Below, one piece after another: positions 1 to 9,975 of a stretch of DNA of 64,000 nt; position 1 is the stretch's first letter, and each line of letters opens with the position of its first letter. Where the stretch lies: NCBI GenBank assembly GCA_010909725.1, contig JAACMV010000018.1, positions 620,001 to 684,000 on the forward strand, read 5' to 3'. This DNA is from Picochlorum sp. 'celeri' (taxonomy: Eukaryota > Chlorophyta > Trebouxiophyceae). Below the pieces are notes generated by a model that was given only the letters and a program-made list of their open reading frames with translations, ran no database searches and was not told the DNA's origin. Position numbers and translations under genes: made by a program.

Positions 1-1201
<1,201 letters not shown>

Positions 1202-1301
1202 CTGTACAAAATACTCAGTCGTCAGCATACGAAGAAACCATCATCAGTATCATCATCCACTTGGGTACAGGTATATACGCACTCGTCTTCGAATTGACCC
1301 A

Positions 1302-1439
1302 CTAATTTCTTCTTTGTTGGAGCATATCAAGAATGTATGTTGAGGCGCGAATGACCACGATGGATAGGGCAAAGGCCTTCAAGTTTCCTTGCAATTCTTT
1401 CCTCGCTTGAACCGGATCAGGCTTTTGAGGTGCAAACAT
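1302..1439 (-). CDS. TOM5: TOM5-like subunit of the mitochondrial outer-membrane translocase
   Basis: A 45-residue protein that starts MFAPQKPDPVQARKEL and has one hydrophobic segment (about residues 22-40, ALSIVVIRASTYILDML) followed by a short basic tail. The order matches animal TOMM5: short N-terminus, D-P-x(3)-R/K helix, then a single membrane helix with an R-x-[ST]-x-[FY]-IL motif. TOM5 helps assemble the TOM pore and hand preproteins to TOM40. The gene is intronless and lies on the same strand as GFAT, its stop about 100 bp upstream of the GFAT start, and about 40 bp downstream of the next gene's stop. It is short enough for length-filtered gene finders to miss. The call rests on size, topology and a short motif, so a different small tail-anchored protein remains possible. 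Confidence 0.62.
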   Translation of the reverse strand: MFAPQKPDPVQARKELQGNLKAFALSIVVIRASTYILDMLQQRRN

Positions 1440-1480
1440 AGTTCTTGAAAAAAGATTTTCTGAATTATTATTCAATTCAA

Positions 1481-2257
1481 CTACAGACCATTAAAGATGA
1501 GCGTGTCCTTTTTCACATCTGCGGGATTGGTAGGTCCGCAAGGATTTGCTGATGCATTCCACACAGACACAGGATCCGTCGTCACATAGTACGGACAGTA
1601 GCATGTCGCATTGAACTTGTTTGCATCTGGCAGGTATGGACTTGAAGGACGTGCATCATAGCACGCAGCTGAATTACAATTGGTGTACGTCCCTCCATTG
1701 GGACACTGCACTTCTGCTGGGACATATCCTGCTGACTCGGCCCACTTGTTCGGATTAAAGGTGGATATAAAATCTGGATTTGCTTTCGAATAGAGCGTCT
1801 TGTCATTCATCTCTTTGCAGAAGAGAGCCTGATTTGGATTCTGCTCAGACCCAATAGAGCACACTGTTGTATTTGTTCTGTCCTTGCAGACCTGCTTCAT
1901 GGCATCCTTGATGGTCCGATCAAGGGTTCCTACGATCGCCCCTCTATTCAATACATTTTCAGGGTAGGAAAAGCACCCACACTCTGCCACGGGTGGATCG
2001 CTGTTGGGTACCTTGACGCATGTTGCATAGGCACATAATGCAAAGGGGCCTTTGCAATGCAATGCGCTCTTGGCATATAATTTCGTATTGCTTGCTTGAG
2101 GTACTGCATTATAGAATTGTTTCCAGTTTTGGGGTTTGACCGGGTAATCCCTTTGTTGTTGTACTGGGTCTTCAGTACTGCCACTCCAAATTCCTCGACA
2201 CTGACCGTATCTCGCGCTGAAGAGTATTGATGCGATGATTATTATCTGTAACTTCAT
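1481..2257 (-). CDS. Secreted cysteine-rich protein of unknown function
   Basis: I do not recognise this family. The reading frame is open upstream, but the chosen ATG (2255-2257) gives a classic signal peptide, MKLQIIIIASILFSARYGQC, and lies downstream of the palindromic TATA element at 2369-2392. The mature part (about 240 residues) has many Cys in patterns such as C-x(5)-LCAYATC, ECGCF, CKDR and CYCPYY. It also carries several N-x-S/T sites (NTT, NAT, NAS), as expected for a disulfide-bonded, glycosylated extracellular or vacuolar protein. There is no C-terminal GPI signal. It is divergently transcribed from CTNNBL1. Confidence 0.7.
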   Translation of the reverse strand: MKLQIIIIASILFSARYGQCRGIWSGSTEDPVQQQRDYPVKPQNWKQFYNAVPQASNTKLYAKSALHCKGPFALCAYATCVKVPNSDPPVAECGCFSYPENVLNRGAIVGTLDRTIKDAMKQVCKDRTNTTVCSIGSEQNPNQALFCKEMNDKTLYSKANPDFISTFNPNKWAESAGYVPAEVQCPNGGTYTNCNSAACYDARPSSPYLPDANKFNATCYCPYYVTTDPVSVWNASANPCGPTNPADVKKDTLIFNGL

Positions 2258-2368
2258 GATGGATAATTTTTTATTATATGGAAAGCGCGATTGCATCATC
2301 ATCATCTGGGTTGTACCAACAACTGGCAGGGGATTCACACATTGCATTTTGGCAAAACTCCAATCCTG

Positions 2369-2392
2369 GAGATCTCTTATATAAGAGATCTC
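2369..2392. promoter_or_regulatory. 24-bp perfect palindrome with central TATA element, probable bidirectional core promoter
   Basis: Each half reads GAGATCTCTTAT followed by its exact reverse complement, so the centre is TTATATAA on both strands. It lies between two divergent genes: 112 bp from the ATG of the secreted protein (minus) and upstream of CTNNBL1 (plus). A symmetric TATA box could position transcription both ways. The palindrome is seen directly; the promoter role is inferred. Confidence 0.5.
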
Positions 2393-2508
2393 GCCAGGAG
2401 GAGGTTGAAATTGAAAAGCCCATCCGATCCCATGATACGTCCGTGATGGTTTACATAACAAAAATAATAGTTAATCCGAACACATATGCAATAAATAATG
2501 TCGATGGG

Positions 2509-4405
2509 ATGATGGATGAGGAAAGGGTAAAGAGAAATATGAGTGAAGAATTGTTTGCAGCATCTTCTCAATTCCAAGGTTCTCGGGAGGGATACTATTT
2601 TGGATGCGGAGACAGGGGTGTGGGATATTATATGGATGATGTATATGGTACGAAGAAGCGGCGGAAGACGGATCGATTTGCAGAGGTACGAGGTGGTGAC
2701 GAATTACTTCAACTGGTTGAGAAGGAGGCTGGGATGTCGTCCCGTGGCCAGGATATCGATGCGAAGGGGTTGAAGAGGTTGCTTCAGAATCTAGAGAAGA
2801 GGTTTAATGTGAATGTGGAGCAGCGAGTGAAGTACTCTGGGGAGCCACAGAAGTTTATGGAGTCTGAAGTGGAGTTGGATGAGGCTGTGTGTGCTCTGAA
2901 TGTAGGTTGCATTCTTTTATGCATCTGAAGACATATATTTCATGTGGAGATGATATTTTTATGTGTCTATTGTTGTAGGCTGTGACTGCTTCCGGGAATT
3001 TATATCATATGCTTGCGAGTCCGGGTATTATTCAAATATTCTTGGCATTGGTTCAGCATGAGAATGGGGATATTGCCGCTGATACAATACAGCTCTTGTC
3101 AGAGCTGACAGAGGCGGATGCCGTTGAGAGTTTCGTACGTATATTCTTGATTGAATGAAGTGTTGATGTGTATCGAGTTGTCGTCACGCATAACATCAAA
3201 TGTATATATAGGAGGAGGAGGCTGGTGGCCTGATAGATGCCCTTTTGGAGGGAGGATTGGTTCGCGTTCTTGTACAGACGTTGGAAAAGCTTGATGAATC
3301 TGTTAAAGAAGAGGCATCAGCAGTGTATAGTGCGTTATCTGTATTGGAGAACTGCATCGATGTGAGGCCTGAATGTGCTCCTGGGGTGGCTGCGACAGCA
3401 GGTGTGATGGAATGGTTTTGCAACCGACTCAGCCCCAAGGCAGCGGTTGATAGTAATAAGCAGTATTCGTCAGAGGTTCTTGCTGTCTTGCTTCAATCCG
3501 CTGGTGTGGATGCACGGGTGAAGTTTGTTGAACTTGGTGGGGTCGATACGGCATTATTATCCATTGCTCCATACAGGTCCAAGCCGATGCAGACACCAGA
3601 GGAGGAAGAATTCGTAGAAAATGTTTTCGACGTGTTGTGTGCAGTGTTGATGGAAGACTGCGCAAAGCTGTCATTTTTAGATAATGAAGGAATCGAACTG
3701 ATGATTCTGATGATCAAGGGCCGAACTGCAATCAGAACAGCTGCAATCAAGTGTTTGGACTTTGCAACGACAAAGTTCAATAAAGCTTGCGAACGCAGCG
3801 TAAAAAAAGGTATACTTGCTGTTATTTTTGGTGTGTTTATGGGAAAGCTGAAAATTAAAAAGGGGGACAAAAAGATGAATAAGAAACATATGGAGACAAA
3901 TAGAAAGGAGGAAGAGATCCGATGTGTCTCAGTAGTAAATAACCTTTTTGTGGGACTTGTCGATGATGAGGAGGGCAGGGCACGATTGATCAGCAAATTT
4001 GTAGAATCAGAATATGAAAAATGTGATAGGTTGATTGAGGTTTTGGTAGAATATGCTTCTAAAGTTGCCGTCGAAGAAGAACGGATCGCCCATGTCTTTG
4101 GTCAGGGTGGGGTGGTTGATGAGGATGAGATACTTTTAGCGCGAATGGATGCAGGCCTTTTCACGCTTCAACAGTGTGCTCTGATTATTGCTGAACTTTG
4201 GGCATCCAAGGATCATGGATTGAGGAAGAGAATATTGCTCTTGCTACATCAGCACGAGTACACACTAGGGCTCATTCGAACATTGGTTGCAGAGTATGTA
4301 AAGTCTTTGGGCCCGATTGAAGAAGCAACGTCAGATGGCTTACACAACCCCCAACTCCATATTACCAGAGTTACAGAGTGCCTCGAAATGCTTGTTAATC
4401 AATAA
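2509..4405 (+). CDS. CTNNBL1: Beta-catenin-like protein 1 (CTNNBL1), armadillo-repeat spliceosome-associated protein
   Basis: Armadillo-repeat nuclear protein associated with the CDC5L/PRP19 complex of the spliceosome. Exons 2509-2901, 2979-3134 and 3212-4405; introns of 77 nt each, donors GTAGGT and GTACGT, both phase 0. Landmarks shared with human CTNNBL1: KFMESEVELDE, the L-x-ELTE region, LDESVKEEA, SEVLAVLLQ, a DRLIEV region, ARMDAGLFTLQ and AEYVKSLG near the end. A basic KKRRK cluster near the N-terminus could be a nuclear localisation signal. The frame is open up to 2278, but that ATG lies upstream of the TATA palindrome. Alternative starts are 2446, 2539 and 2632; 2632 gives the N-terminus most like the human protein. 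The stop lies 9 bp from the stop of the convergent neighbour. Confidence 0.9.
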
Positions 4406-4414
4406 ATATTGTAT

Positions 4415-5314
4415 CTAAACCTGTTGTAATGGGCGCTCCAACACCAATGTAACTGGGCCATCAGAGACATATGATCTTTTCATAGCAGCTGCCACATCTG
4501 AAAATTTTTGGCCATCGGCTCCAAAGACAACGATTTCTCTCTCAGGACCCTGTGCTATCAATGCCCCTTCTTTATATGTGACGACAGTCGTCGTTAGAGC
4601 TCTCAGTACATCACCAACAGCTGGAACCTTGTTGGAGATGGACGGGTCCAAGGCAGCTCTTTTACTCTGAGACTCCGCTTCGCTGTCGGGAATGAACTCT
4701 GCAACAAATACCCGCTTTAACCGTGGATCTTCTTCAAATATTATACCTAACGGTTTGGGAAGCGTCACAGTAACTAATTGGCTTGGCTCTCTCAAGATCT
4801 TGTCAAACAAATAGCTCTTGGGAAGGGTCCTCCCCACTGGGCCCACGTTAATCCGTATACACTCGTCATCAGGCCCTTGCTCTGTGAGCCATGGTGTATA
4901 TCGAACTGCTCGATATGCTATTTCGCCTTTCGCATCCCGCGCAACCAGACTTTCTTCGTCTGCATCAACTTCATACTTTGATGTTCCAGTATACTCATTG
5001 GAATCCAGGCTAACAATACCATCCCTTCGTCTACCGATCAAATATGCTGTGAAAGATCCAAAGACAAGCAATGGAATCGCAATGGATAGGATGAAGAATG
5101 TATCCTTGGATGCCTGGCATTCTTGATCAAAGCAGGTGGACACTGGTGGAACGAAAGCAAGAAAAGAGGATACGTGACACACGGTTTTCTCTGATGCACA
5201 TCTGGATTGTTTTCTTAAAATGCAAGGACTTTGGGTAATCCTGAGTGGATTTCGATGTCCGCCTAAAACCCGAGGTGCAATCTGAGCCCGTGAAAAGGAT
5301 ATCACAGGCTTCAT
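4415..5314 (-). CDS. Probable plastid-targeted membrane protein with a PDZ-like domain
   Basis: A 299-residue single-exon protein. The N-terminus (1-60) is rich in Ser, Arg and Cys and poor in acidic residues, like a plastid transit peptide. One transmembrane helix follows at about 72-92 (FILSIAIPLLVFGSFTAYLI), then RRR. The C-terminal half contains a PDZ-like core: VTVTLPKPLGIIFEED, VFVAEFIPDSEA, VPAVGDVLRAL and a final VTLVLERPL strand. The KPLGIIFEE segment corresponds to the carboxylate-binding loop region. Similar stand-alone PDZ proteins occur in plastids of green algae, but I do not recognise an orthologue. It is convergent with CTNNBL1. Confidence 0.6.
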   Translation of the reverse strand: MKPVISFSRAQIAPRVLGGHRNPLRITQSPCILRKQSRCASEKTVCHVSSFLAFVPPVSTCFDQECQASKDTFFILSIAIPLLVFGSFTAYLIGRRRDGIVSLDSNEYTGTSKYEVDADEESLVARDAKGEIAYRAVRYTPWLTEQGPDDECIRINVGPVGRTLPKSYLFDKILREPSQLVTVTLPKPLGIIFEEDPRLKRVFVAEFIPDSEAESQSKRAALDPSISNKVPAVGDVLRALTTTVVTYKEGALIAQGPEREIVVFGADGQKFSDVAAAMKRSYVSDGPVTLVLERPLQQV

Positions 5315-5426
5315 GGGGTACGACGATAAAGTTCCATGAATAGCAGTATCAACAAGAAAACTTGGAATTATTTATCATGATTGAAAAATTTGCAATTAGT
5401 CATACATGAAGTGCCTTCTGATACGT

Positions 5427-7391
5427 TCATTTTGAAAACGTTCCTTTGACAGGTACATCATAGCCAGATGAGCACATTCCGGTCTTTGGGTCTCCAGGAG
5501 ACCCAGGTGGGCAAGTCCATTCGACCACTTTCATGCATCCTGCATCCTCATGTTGCAAAAAGTGACAATGGACGACACTGATTCCGTAGTATGGGCCTGG
5601 CTGTAACCGAACTGGAATACTGGATCCTCTCACCATTGGTAAGAAGAGGGTGTCATGATAGTCACCTACTTCAAAATACTCTGTCCACCTGCTCCATGGG
5701 CGGATTGCCGAACTTGGGAGATCAATTATTTGGAATGGATTTGTGTGAAGGTGCAAAGGATGATTCCACAGCATGAACCATGACCATTCAACAATGCTAC
5801 CCATTGGAGCCTGAAGGGGTGCCTTGTCTGGGAATGAGAATTTCTCCCCTCCGATAGTGCACCCGACAGGGGAGCCTTGGAATGTTGCTCTTGAATCATA
5901 CACAATTTTATTTGTTGCTTTGTTAGCTTTGAGGTTGGCATCTCTGAGATCCGCAGCATAATCTGGTCTCAGAGGCCTGCATTTCTTTTGGCCAAGTGCC
6001 TCTTGCTCTTCACCCTTACTGACCTCGATAAAGGCAAGGGTGTCTTGCTTGAAGGAGTGGTCAATCATACTGTTGCCTCCTCCACCTCCTCCTCCATTGC
6101 CTCCACCATTGCCTCCTCCACCTCCTCCCATTCCTCCTCCTCCACCACCTCCTCCTCCTCCACCTCCAGTATTACCTGTCAAAAATGGAAGAGGCTCATG
6201 TCCTGAAGAGAGTCTCAACTTTTTTGAAACACTATTCGTGCAGCGCACAAGAACTTCCACTCGGCCCCCTGAAGGAAGTAACAAATAGCTGACCTGTCTG
6301 GGAATGGCCAATGGATACACACCATCCTTGGCAATCAGTTGCATTTCACACCCCTCTGCCACATCATCATTCTCATCAAGAATTTGTAATGCTGCAAATC
6401 GCTTGAATCCTGTCATAGCAAATCTCCATCTTTGCCATTCACCATCCTTCAATTTGATGGTTGGCTGCCAACCGCCATTGATAAATCCTAGATCCATTTC
6501 GCTGCCAGTTCCATATAGAGCTTTCTTTGAATCCTCGTCATCATCACAGCATAAAGCACTGTTTCCTACTTCTGACACCAATTGAATATTTGCGTCATTC
6601 CAAGGATCCGCTGACATTGGAGCAGCAAAAGTCATCAGAGAAATCTGTAGCAACACATCTGGGCTATCCTCCAGAACCTCTCGAATCTGCTTGCAACCGT
6701 TTGCATTTGGCAGCCATGCTGGGTCATCCTCAATGACGATCATCCCACTGGCAGAGTATGTCTGAGATGTGGTTGATCCATGCACATGTGGATGGTACCA
6801 ATGAACACCAGGTAAGTGATCCTTAGGTAACCTGGATGCCAGCCTCAAGGTTTTTGTTTTATCGCTTGCCTTTTTCTTTCCCTTTAGCACGAGGAAAATA
6901 TTGTCACCATTGGTCGTCTCATCCGTAGGATCCTGGTTATACTTTCCAGTAACAGCATGTAATCCATGAGTATGGAAGTTGGTATCGCCGACATTGTGCA
7001 TGAGATTTGTATCCGATGAGGTGGACACAATCAGGTCATTTGCAACATCCACTGTGAAGGAATCGCCACGCTTCAATCTCAGCGTTGGCCCGAATAAATG
7101 AACAGTCTTCCCTCCATCACCTGAGTATACTGGTGCATTGACATGCAGCAGGGTGCTCTTACCAATCTTTGCCTCGACTGTAGCTCCCAAGATGGTCACG
7201 TTGACATTGGGCTCACCCCCCTGAAGAATCTTGGCTCCGGGCAATTTGTCCAAATCAACCCCAGGCCCAGGGACTGATATGACTGGATATTTACCTTGAA
7301 CAGGCATCATCATCCCCATGAAAACGCTCACATAGCGCAGAAACTGTAAGACACCGAGCATTGTAATGACAGAGACAGTGCCAGAGTCCAT
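5427..7391 (-). CDS. Multicopper oxidase (laccase-like), secreted, with polyglycine insert
   Basis: A 654-residue single-exon protein with an N-terminal hydrophobic signal segment. All four copper-binding motifs of three-cupredoxin-domain multicopper oxidases are visible: HTHG (140-143), HWYHPHVHG (from 197), HPLHLH (about 550) and HCHFLQHEDAGCM (from 608). The last supplies the type 1 Cys and an axial-position Met. Family members oxidise phenolics, amines or metal ions and reduce oxygen to water; the substrate cannot be deduced. An unusual low-complexity tract of about 35 residues, nearly all Gly with a few Met and Asn, sits between cupredoxin domains 2 and 3 (DNA 6074-6172). There is no GPI signal or transmembrane tail. 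Its upstream region holds CRE, G-box and CCAAT motifs. Confidence 0.88.
   Translation of the reverse strand: MDSGTVSVITMLGVLQFLRYVSVFMGMMMPVQGKYPVISVPGPGVDLDKLPGAKILQGGEPNVNVTILGATVEAKIGKSTLLHVNAPVYSGDGGKTVHLFGPTLRLKRGDSFTVDVANDLIVSTSSDTNLMHNVGDTNFHTHGLHAVTGKYNQDPTDETTNGDNIFLVLKGKKKASDKTKTLRLASRLPKDHLPGVHWYHPHVHGSTTSQTYSASGMIVIEDDPAWLPNANGCKQIREVLEDSPDVLLQISLMTFAAPMSADPWNDANIQLVSEVGNSALCCDDDEDSKKALYGTGSEMDLGFINGGWQPTIKLKDGEWQRWRFAMTGFKRFAALQILDENDDVAEGCEMQLIAKDGVYPLAIPRQVSYLLLPSGGRVEVLVRCTNSVSKKLRLSSGHEPLPFLTGNTGGGGGGGGGGGGMGGGGGGNGGGNGGGGGGGNSMIDHSFKQDTLAFIEVSKGEEQEALGQKKCRPLRPDYAADLRDANLKANKATNKIVYDSRATFQGSPVGCTIGGEKFSFPDKAPLQAPMGSIVEWSWFMLWNHPLHLHTNPFQIIDLPSSAIRPWSRWTEYFEVGDYHDTLFLPMVRGSSIPVRLQPGPYYGISVVHCHFLQHEDAGCMKVVEWTCPPGSPGDPKTGMCSSGYDVPVKGTFSK
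6074..6172. repeat. Glycine-codon low-complexity tract inside the multicopper oxidase
   Basis: Imperfect CCT/CCA/TCC triplet repeat (plus strand), encoding a Gly-rich linker on the minus strand. It also creates an open frame of prolines on the plus strand, which is a shadow. Slippage-prone, so its length may vary between strains. Confidence 0.85.
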
Positions 7392-7564
7392 GCGGTACTT
7401 AACAACAACTGATGTATATATGTATCACGATCTGTATCCTTTCTTCCTCGACAATGAAGAAAAATAATTATTAATTTATTTTATTTTTGTCGGAACCCTT
7501 TTGGTAAGTGTGACGCGTTGATGAGAATGGCTCGGATCGACACGTTGACTGCATGTCGTAATAC

Positions 7565-7605
7565 GTGACGTCACAGGTCACGTGCTGTGCCCGTGGACCA
7601 CCAAT
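7565..7605. promoter_or_regulatory. CRE, G-box and CCAAT cluster upstream of the multicopper oxidase
   Basis: GTGACGTCAC (7565-7574, containing the bZIP/CRE core TGACGTCA), CACGTG (7579-7584, G-box/E-box) and CCAAT (7601-7605) lie within 41 bp. They are about 175-215 bp upstream of the multicopper oxidase ATG. The sites are seen; their use is inferred. The rest of the 7392-7852 gap shows no gene. Confidence 0.45.
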
Positions 7606-7852
7606 CAGATTGACAGTGTGTTGTGATGTGTACCCTTCCTTGTTGATTCAGTTCAGCGTAATGAATTGAATGTTGACAGTGTTACAAATACTATTGCCTG
7701 TGCAGTATGCTAAACCAAGGTTTGCTGATTGATTGAGCAATTTGAAAATTCTTCTGCCTACAGAGTGCATCAGCCACTTTGACAAGTCATTGCTGATGCA
7801 TGCGTTCTATTACCATTCCAGAGGAATCAAAACGTGTGTATACTAACACAGG

Positions 7853-9262
7853 TCAGTTAGGTCTGATTGATATTGGTTTTGCCGACATCATGGTGCCCTG
7901 TCCAGGCACATCATAGACGGCATATGTTGCTGTTCCGACAAACAGCTGCTCATGCGAAACAAAGGTAGTTTCTTTCTCAACATGCCCAACGATTGGATAG
8001 GGATGCAGTGGGCTCAGCAAACTTGGATCGATGTACACGTATGCATGCCGTTCAGATGAGTACTCATAGTTGTCCAATGGCCAATTCTTTTCCTCCTCAG
8101 GGAGAGGCTCCTCCACAGTTTCTGACTCTGCGTCAGGACTCCGACAGGAGTGTGGTATACAATCTCTGATGCCTTCAAACCATATGTGGTTCAGAACAAC
8201 TTCTGCTGATGGTCTTTGCGCAGGATCAACACGCAAAAGATCCTCAATGAGCGACATGGCAGCATTGTCAAATCCAAGGACTTTGAATTGGGTATTTTTA
8301 CTGTGGACTCCATCACTTGGCCCATGCTCACGAGCAGCTCTGTTCACATCTCTCATCTTTGATTCTAGATGAGAATCCATCCATTCTTGCTGCCTGTCAA
8401 CTGATGAAAACATAGTTTGACCCCCACATATACCGACGCCAAGCTCTCCAAAAGGCATCTCACCTCCGGATAAGAGGGAAAACAGGATGCACCCAAAGCT
8501 CCACATGTTGCCTTTATCTGTCACTACAAGTGCATTTTCTGAGCAATATACATTCTCGGGAGGACAGAAGCCATCTATTTCCCTCTTCGCGCCCTTTTTG
8601 ATGGGAAATGCCTTGCCCAACAAGGCTATTTCCTTTGCATTGTCTTGACCTGCCTGTATGGATGCCCGGGCTGCACCATCAGCAATTTGCAGAACAACTG
8701 ACTGCAAGTTCATCTTCTGATGCACACTATTTCCTGCGTGCATCTCGAGCAAATCTTCTGCAACGCTGTACAACATTGCTTTTATTTCCAGGAGGGTGAT
8801 GCCATGACCCCGTTCAGATTCCAAAAGGTCTGAGAGAGGAATAATTGGATCCTGTGCATCAGACTTGACAGCACTCGACTCCTCTGTCCCCTGACTTGAT
8901 GTCCACATGGTTGAATCCCCCCCAGAAGAATTCCAAAAATCCGTGTCTGTCAAAGCACTCGATCCGCTACCTACTCCAAGACTCCCTGTTGTGTCATTAC
9001 CCACAGAGGCACCATGTGCAGGGACTGCTGCATCAAAAAGTGTTTGAAGATTTTTCCTCACAACTGGCCTCTTTCTCTTCAGAGGACGCGATTCAGGACA
9101 TATTGTATACAAATCATCGCATTTGTTGCTATATCCATGGGGAAAAGTCCCATGGGCAAATTTCTGTCCCGCCTGATCTGATGTTCGAGTGGCCTCCCAC
9201 TCGCTCTGCTGCGAGTCGAGAGACTCGACATAGTCAGCCTTCTCTGGAAACTGATTCATCAT
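7853..9262 (-). CDS. Probable pseudokinase (protein-kinase-like C-lobe, N-lobe lost)
   Basis: A 469-residue single-exon protein. Residues 1-140 are low-complexity and acidic/Ser-rich with a basic RPLKRKRPVVRK stretch. From about 150 the sequence tracks a protein-kinase C-lobe: an alpha-E-like helix, then KGNMWSFGCILFSLLSGGEMPFG (the usual D-x-W-S-x-G), and RVDPAQRPSAEVVLNHIWF with the conserved late Arg. No Gly-rich loop, no VAIK lysine, no HRD and no DFG are recognisable. The HRD position reads as a V-H-Q-K-M-N-L stretch, and the D before WSFG is N. This suggests a catalytically dead scaffold. The C-terminal 90 residues resemble nothing I know. Kinase ancestry is fairly clear; inactivity is inferred from missing residues. 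Confidence 0.62.
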   Translation of the reverse strand: MMNQFPEKADYVESLDSQQSEWEATRTSDQAGQKFAHGTFPHGYSNKCDDLYTICPESRPLKRKRPVVRKNLQTLFDAAVPAHGASVGNDTTGSLGVGSGSSALTDTDFWNSSGGDSTMWTSSQGTEESSAVKSDAQDPIIPLSDLLESERGHGITLLEIKAMLYSVAEDLLEMHAGNSVHQKMNLQSVVLQIADGAARASIQAGQDNAKEIALLGKAFPIKKGAKREIDGFCPPENVYCSENALVVTDKGNMWSFGCILFSLLSGGEMPFGELGVGICGGQTMFSSVDRQQEWMDSHLESKMRDVNRAAREHGPSDGVHSKNTQFKVLGFDNAAMSLIEDLLRVDPAQRPSAEVVLNHIWFEGIRDCIPHSCRSPDAESETVEEPLPEEEKNWPLDNYEYSSERHAYVYIDPSLLSPLHPYPIVGHVEKETTFVSHEQLFVGTATYAVYDVPGQGTMMSAKPISIRPN

Positions 9263-9476
9263 ATATCTTCAAAATAACCTATAAACTTGTGAATATGCGG
9301 CAAATGTCTCTATCTATGAAAACGTCGCGACAGCAGTATCGCTGTCGATGCCAGAGTATCCCACACAACTGTTATTCTACCTGAAAGCAGCCAGAATTTC
9401 CTACATGATAATAAATAGTTCTTGATCCTCTCGTTCCATGAATATAACCCAAAAATTGGAAATAAACAATGACCTA
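9263..9476. other. Gap between pseudokinase start and transposon
   Basis: No gene seen. A 7-bp inverted repeat (CGACAGC at 9328-9334, GCTGTCG at 9341-9347, 6-nt loop) is the only structure noticed. It probably holds the pseudokinase promoter. Confidence 0.3.
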
Positions 9477-9975
9477 GACCCGAGGGAGCGCTTGCATTTT
9501 GAAATCGAGCGCGGTTCCATTCACTCTCTACGAGGCAAAGGCGAGTTCACAGGCCGGATGTCATAACTGCCGGTCGCAGTGAGCCCCTTCCCGTTGTAAA
9601 TCATCCCAAGTCCCCTGAAAAAATATGCTCACCGCAACCCCACTGGGGGCATTCATATTATTTATAATGATGTAATTGAAGGTTTTGGAGGCCATAATGG
9701 TTGTGTCCACCCGACATGGGGGTGTGCGGGGACCTTGTCAGAAAGATGCCCTGTTCAAAAGACGTCTGAGACAGTGCGAGAGGTGCGTTTCGGGGCGTTT
9801 CGCCCGTTGGTATCGAACTTAAAACTCTTATGGAGTATTTTGAGCCGCTATATGGTCGGTGAGATGGCGGCATCAGGCGGAACGAGTGCCCCAATTCTCA
9901 AACCTGGTGTTTTGAACCAGTTTTACCTAGCCTTTCTACCCATTCTGCAGTGAGGCCGAGGCCATCCATGGGTAC

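Noticed and set aside
2278..2508. In-frame N-terminal extension of CTNNBL1 from the ATG at 2278
   Set aside because: It starts only 21 bp from the divergent gene and upstream of the TATA palindrome; the composition is not CTNNBL1-like.
6040..6288. Polyproline open frame on the plus strand
   Set aside because: Antisense shadow of the glycine tract of the multicopper oxidase.
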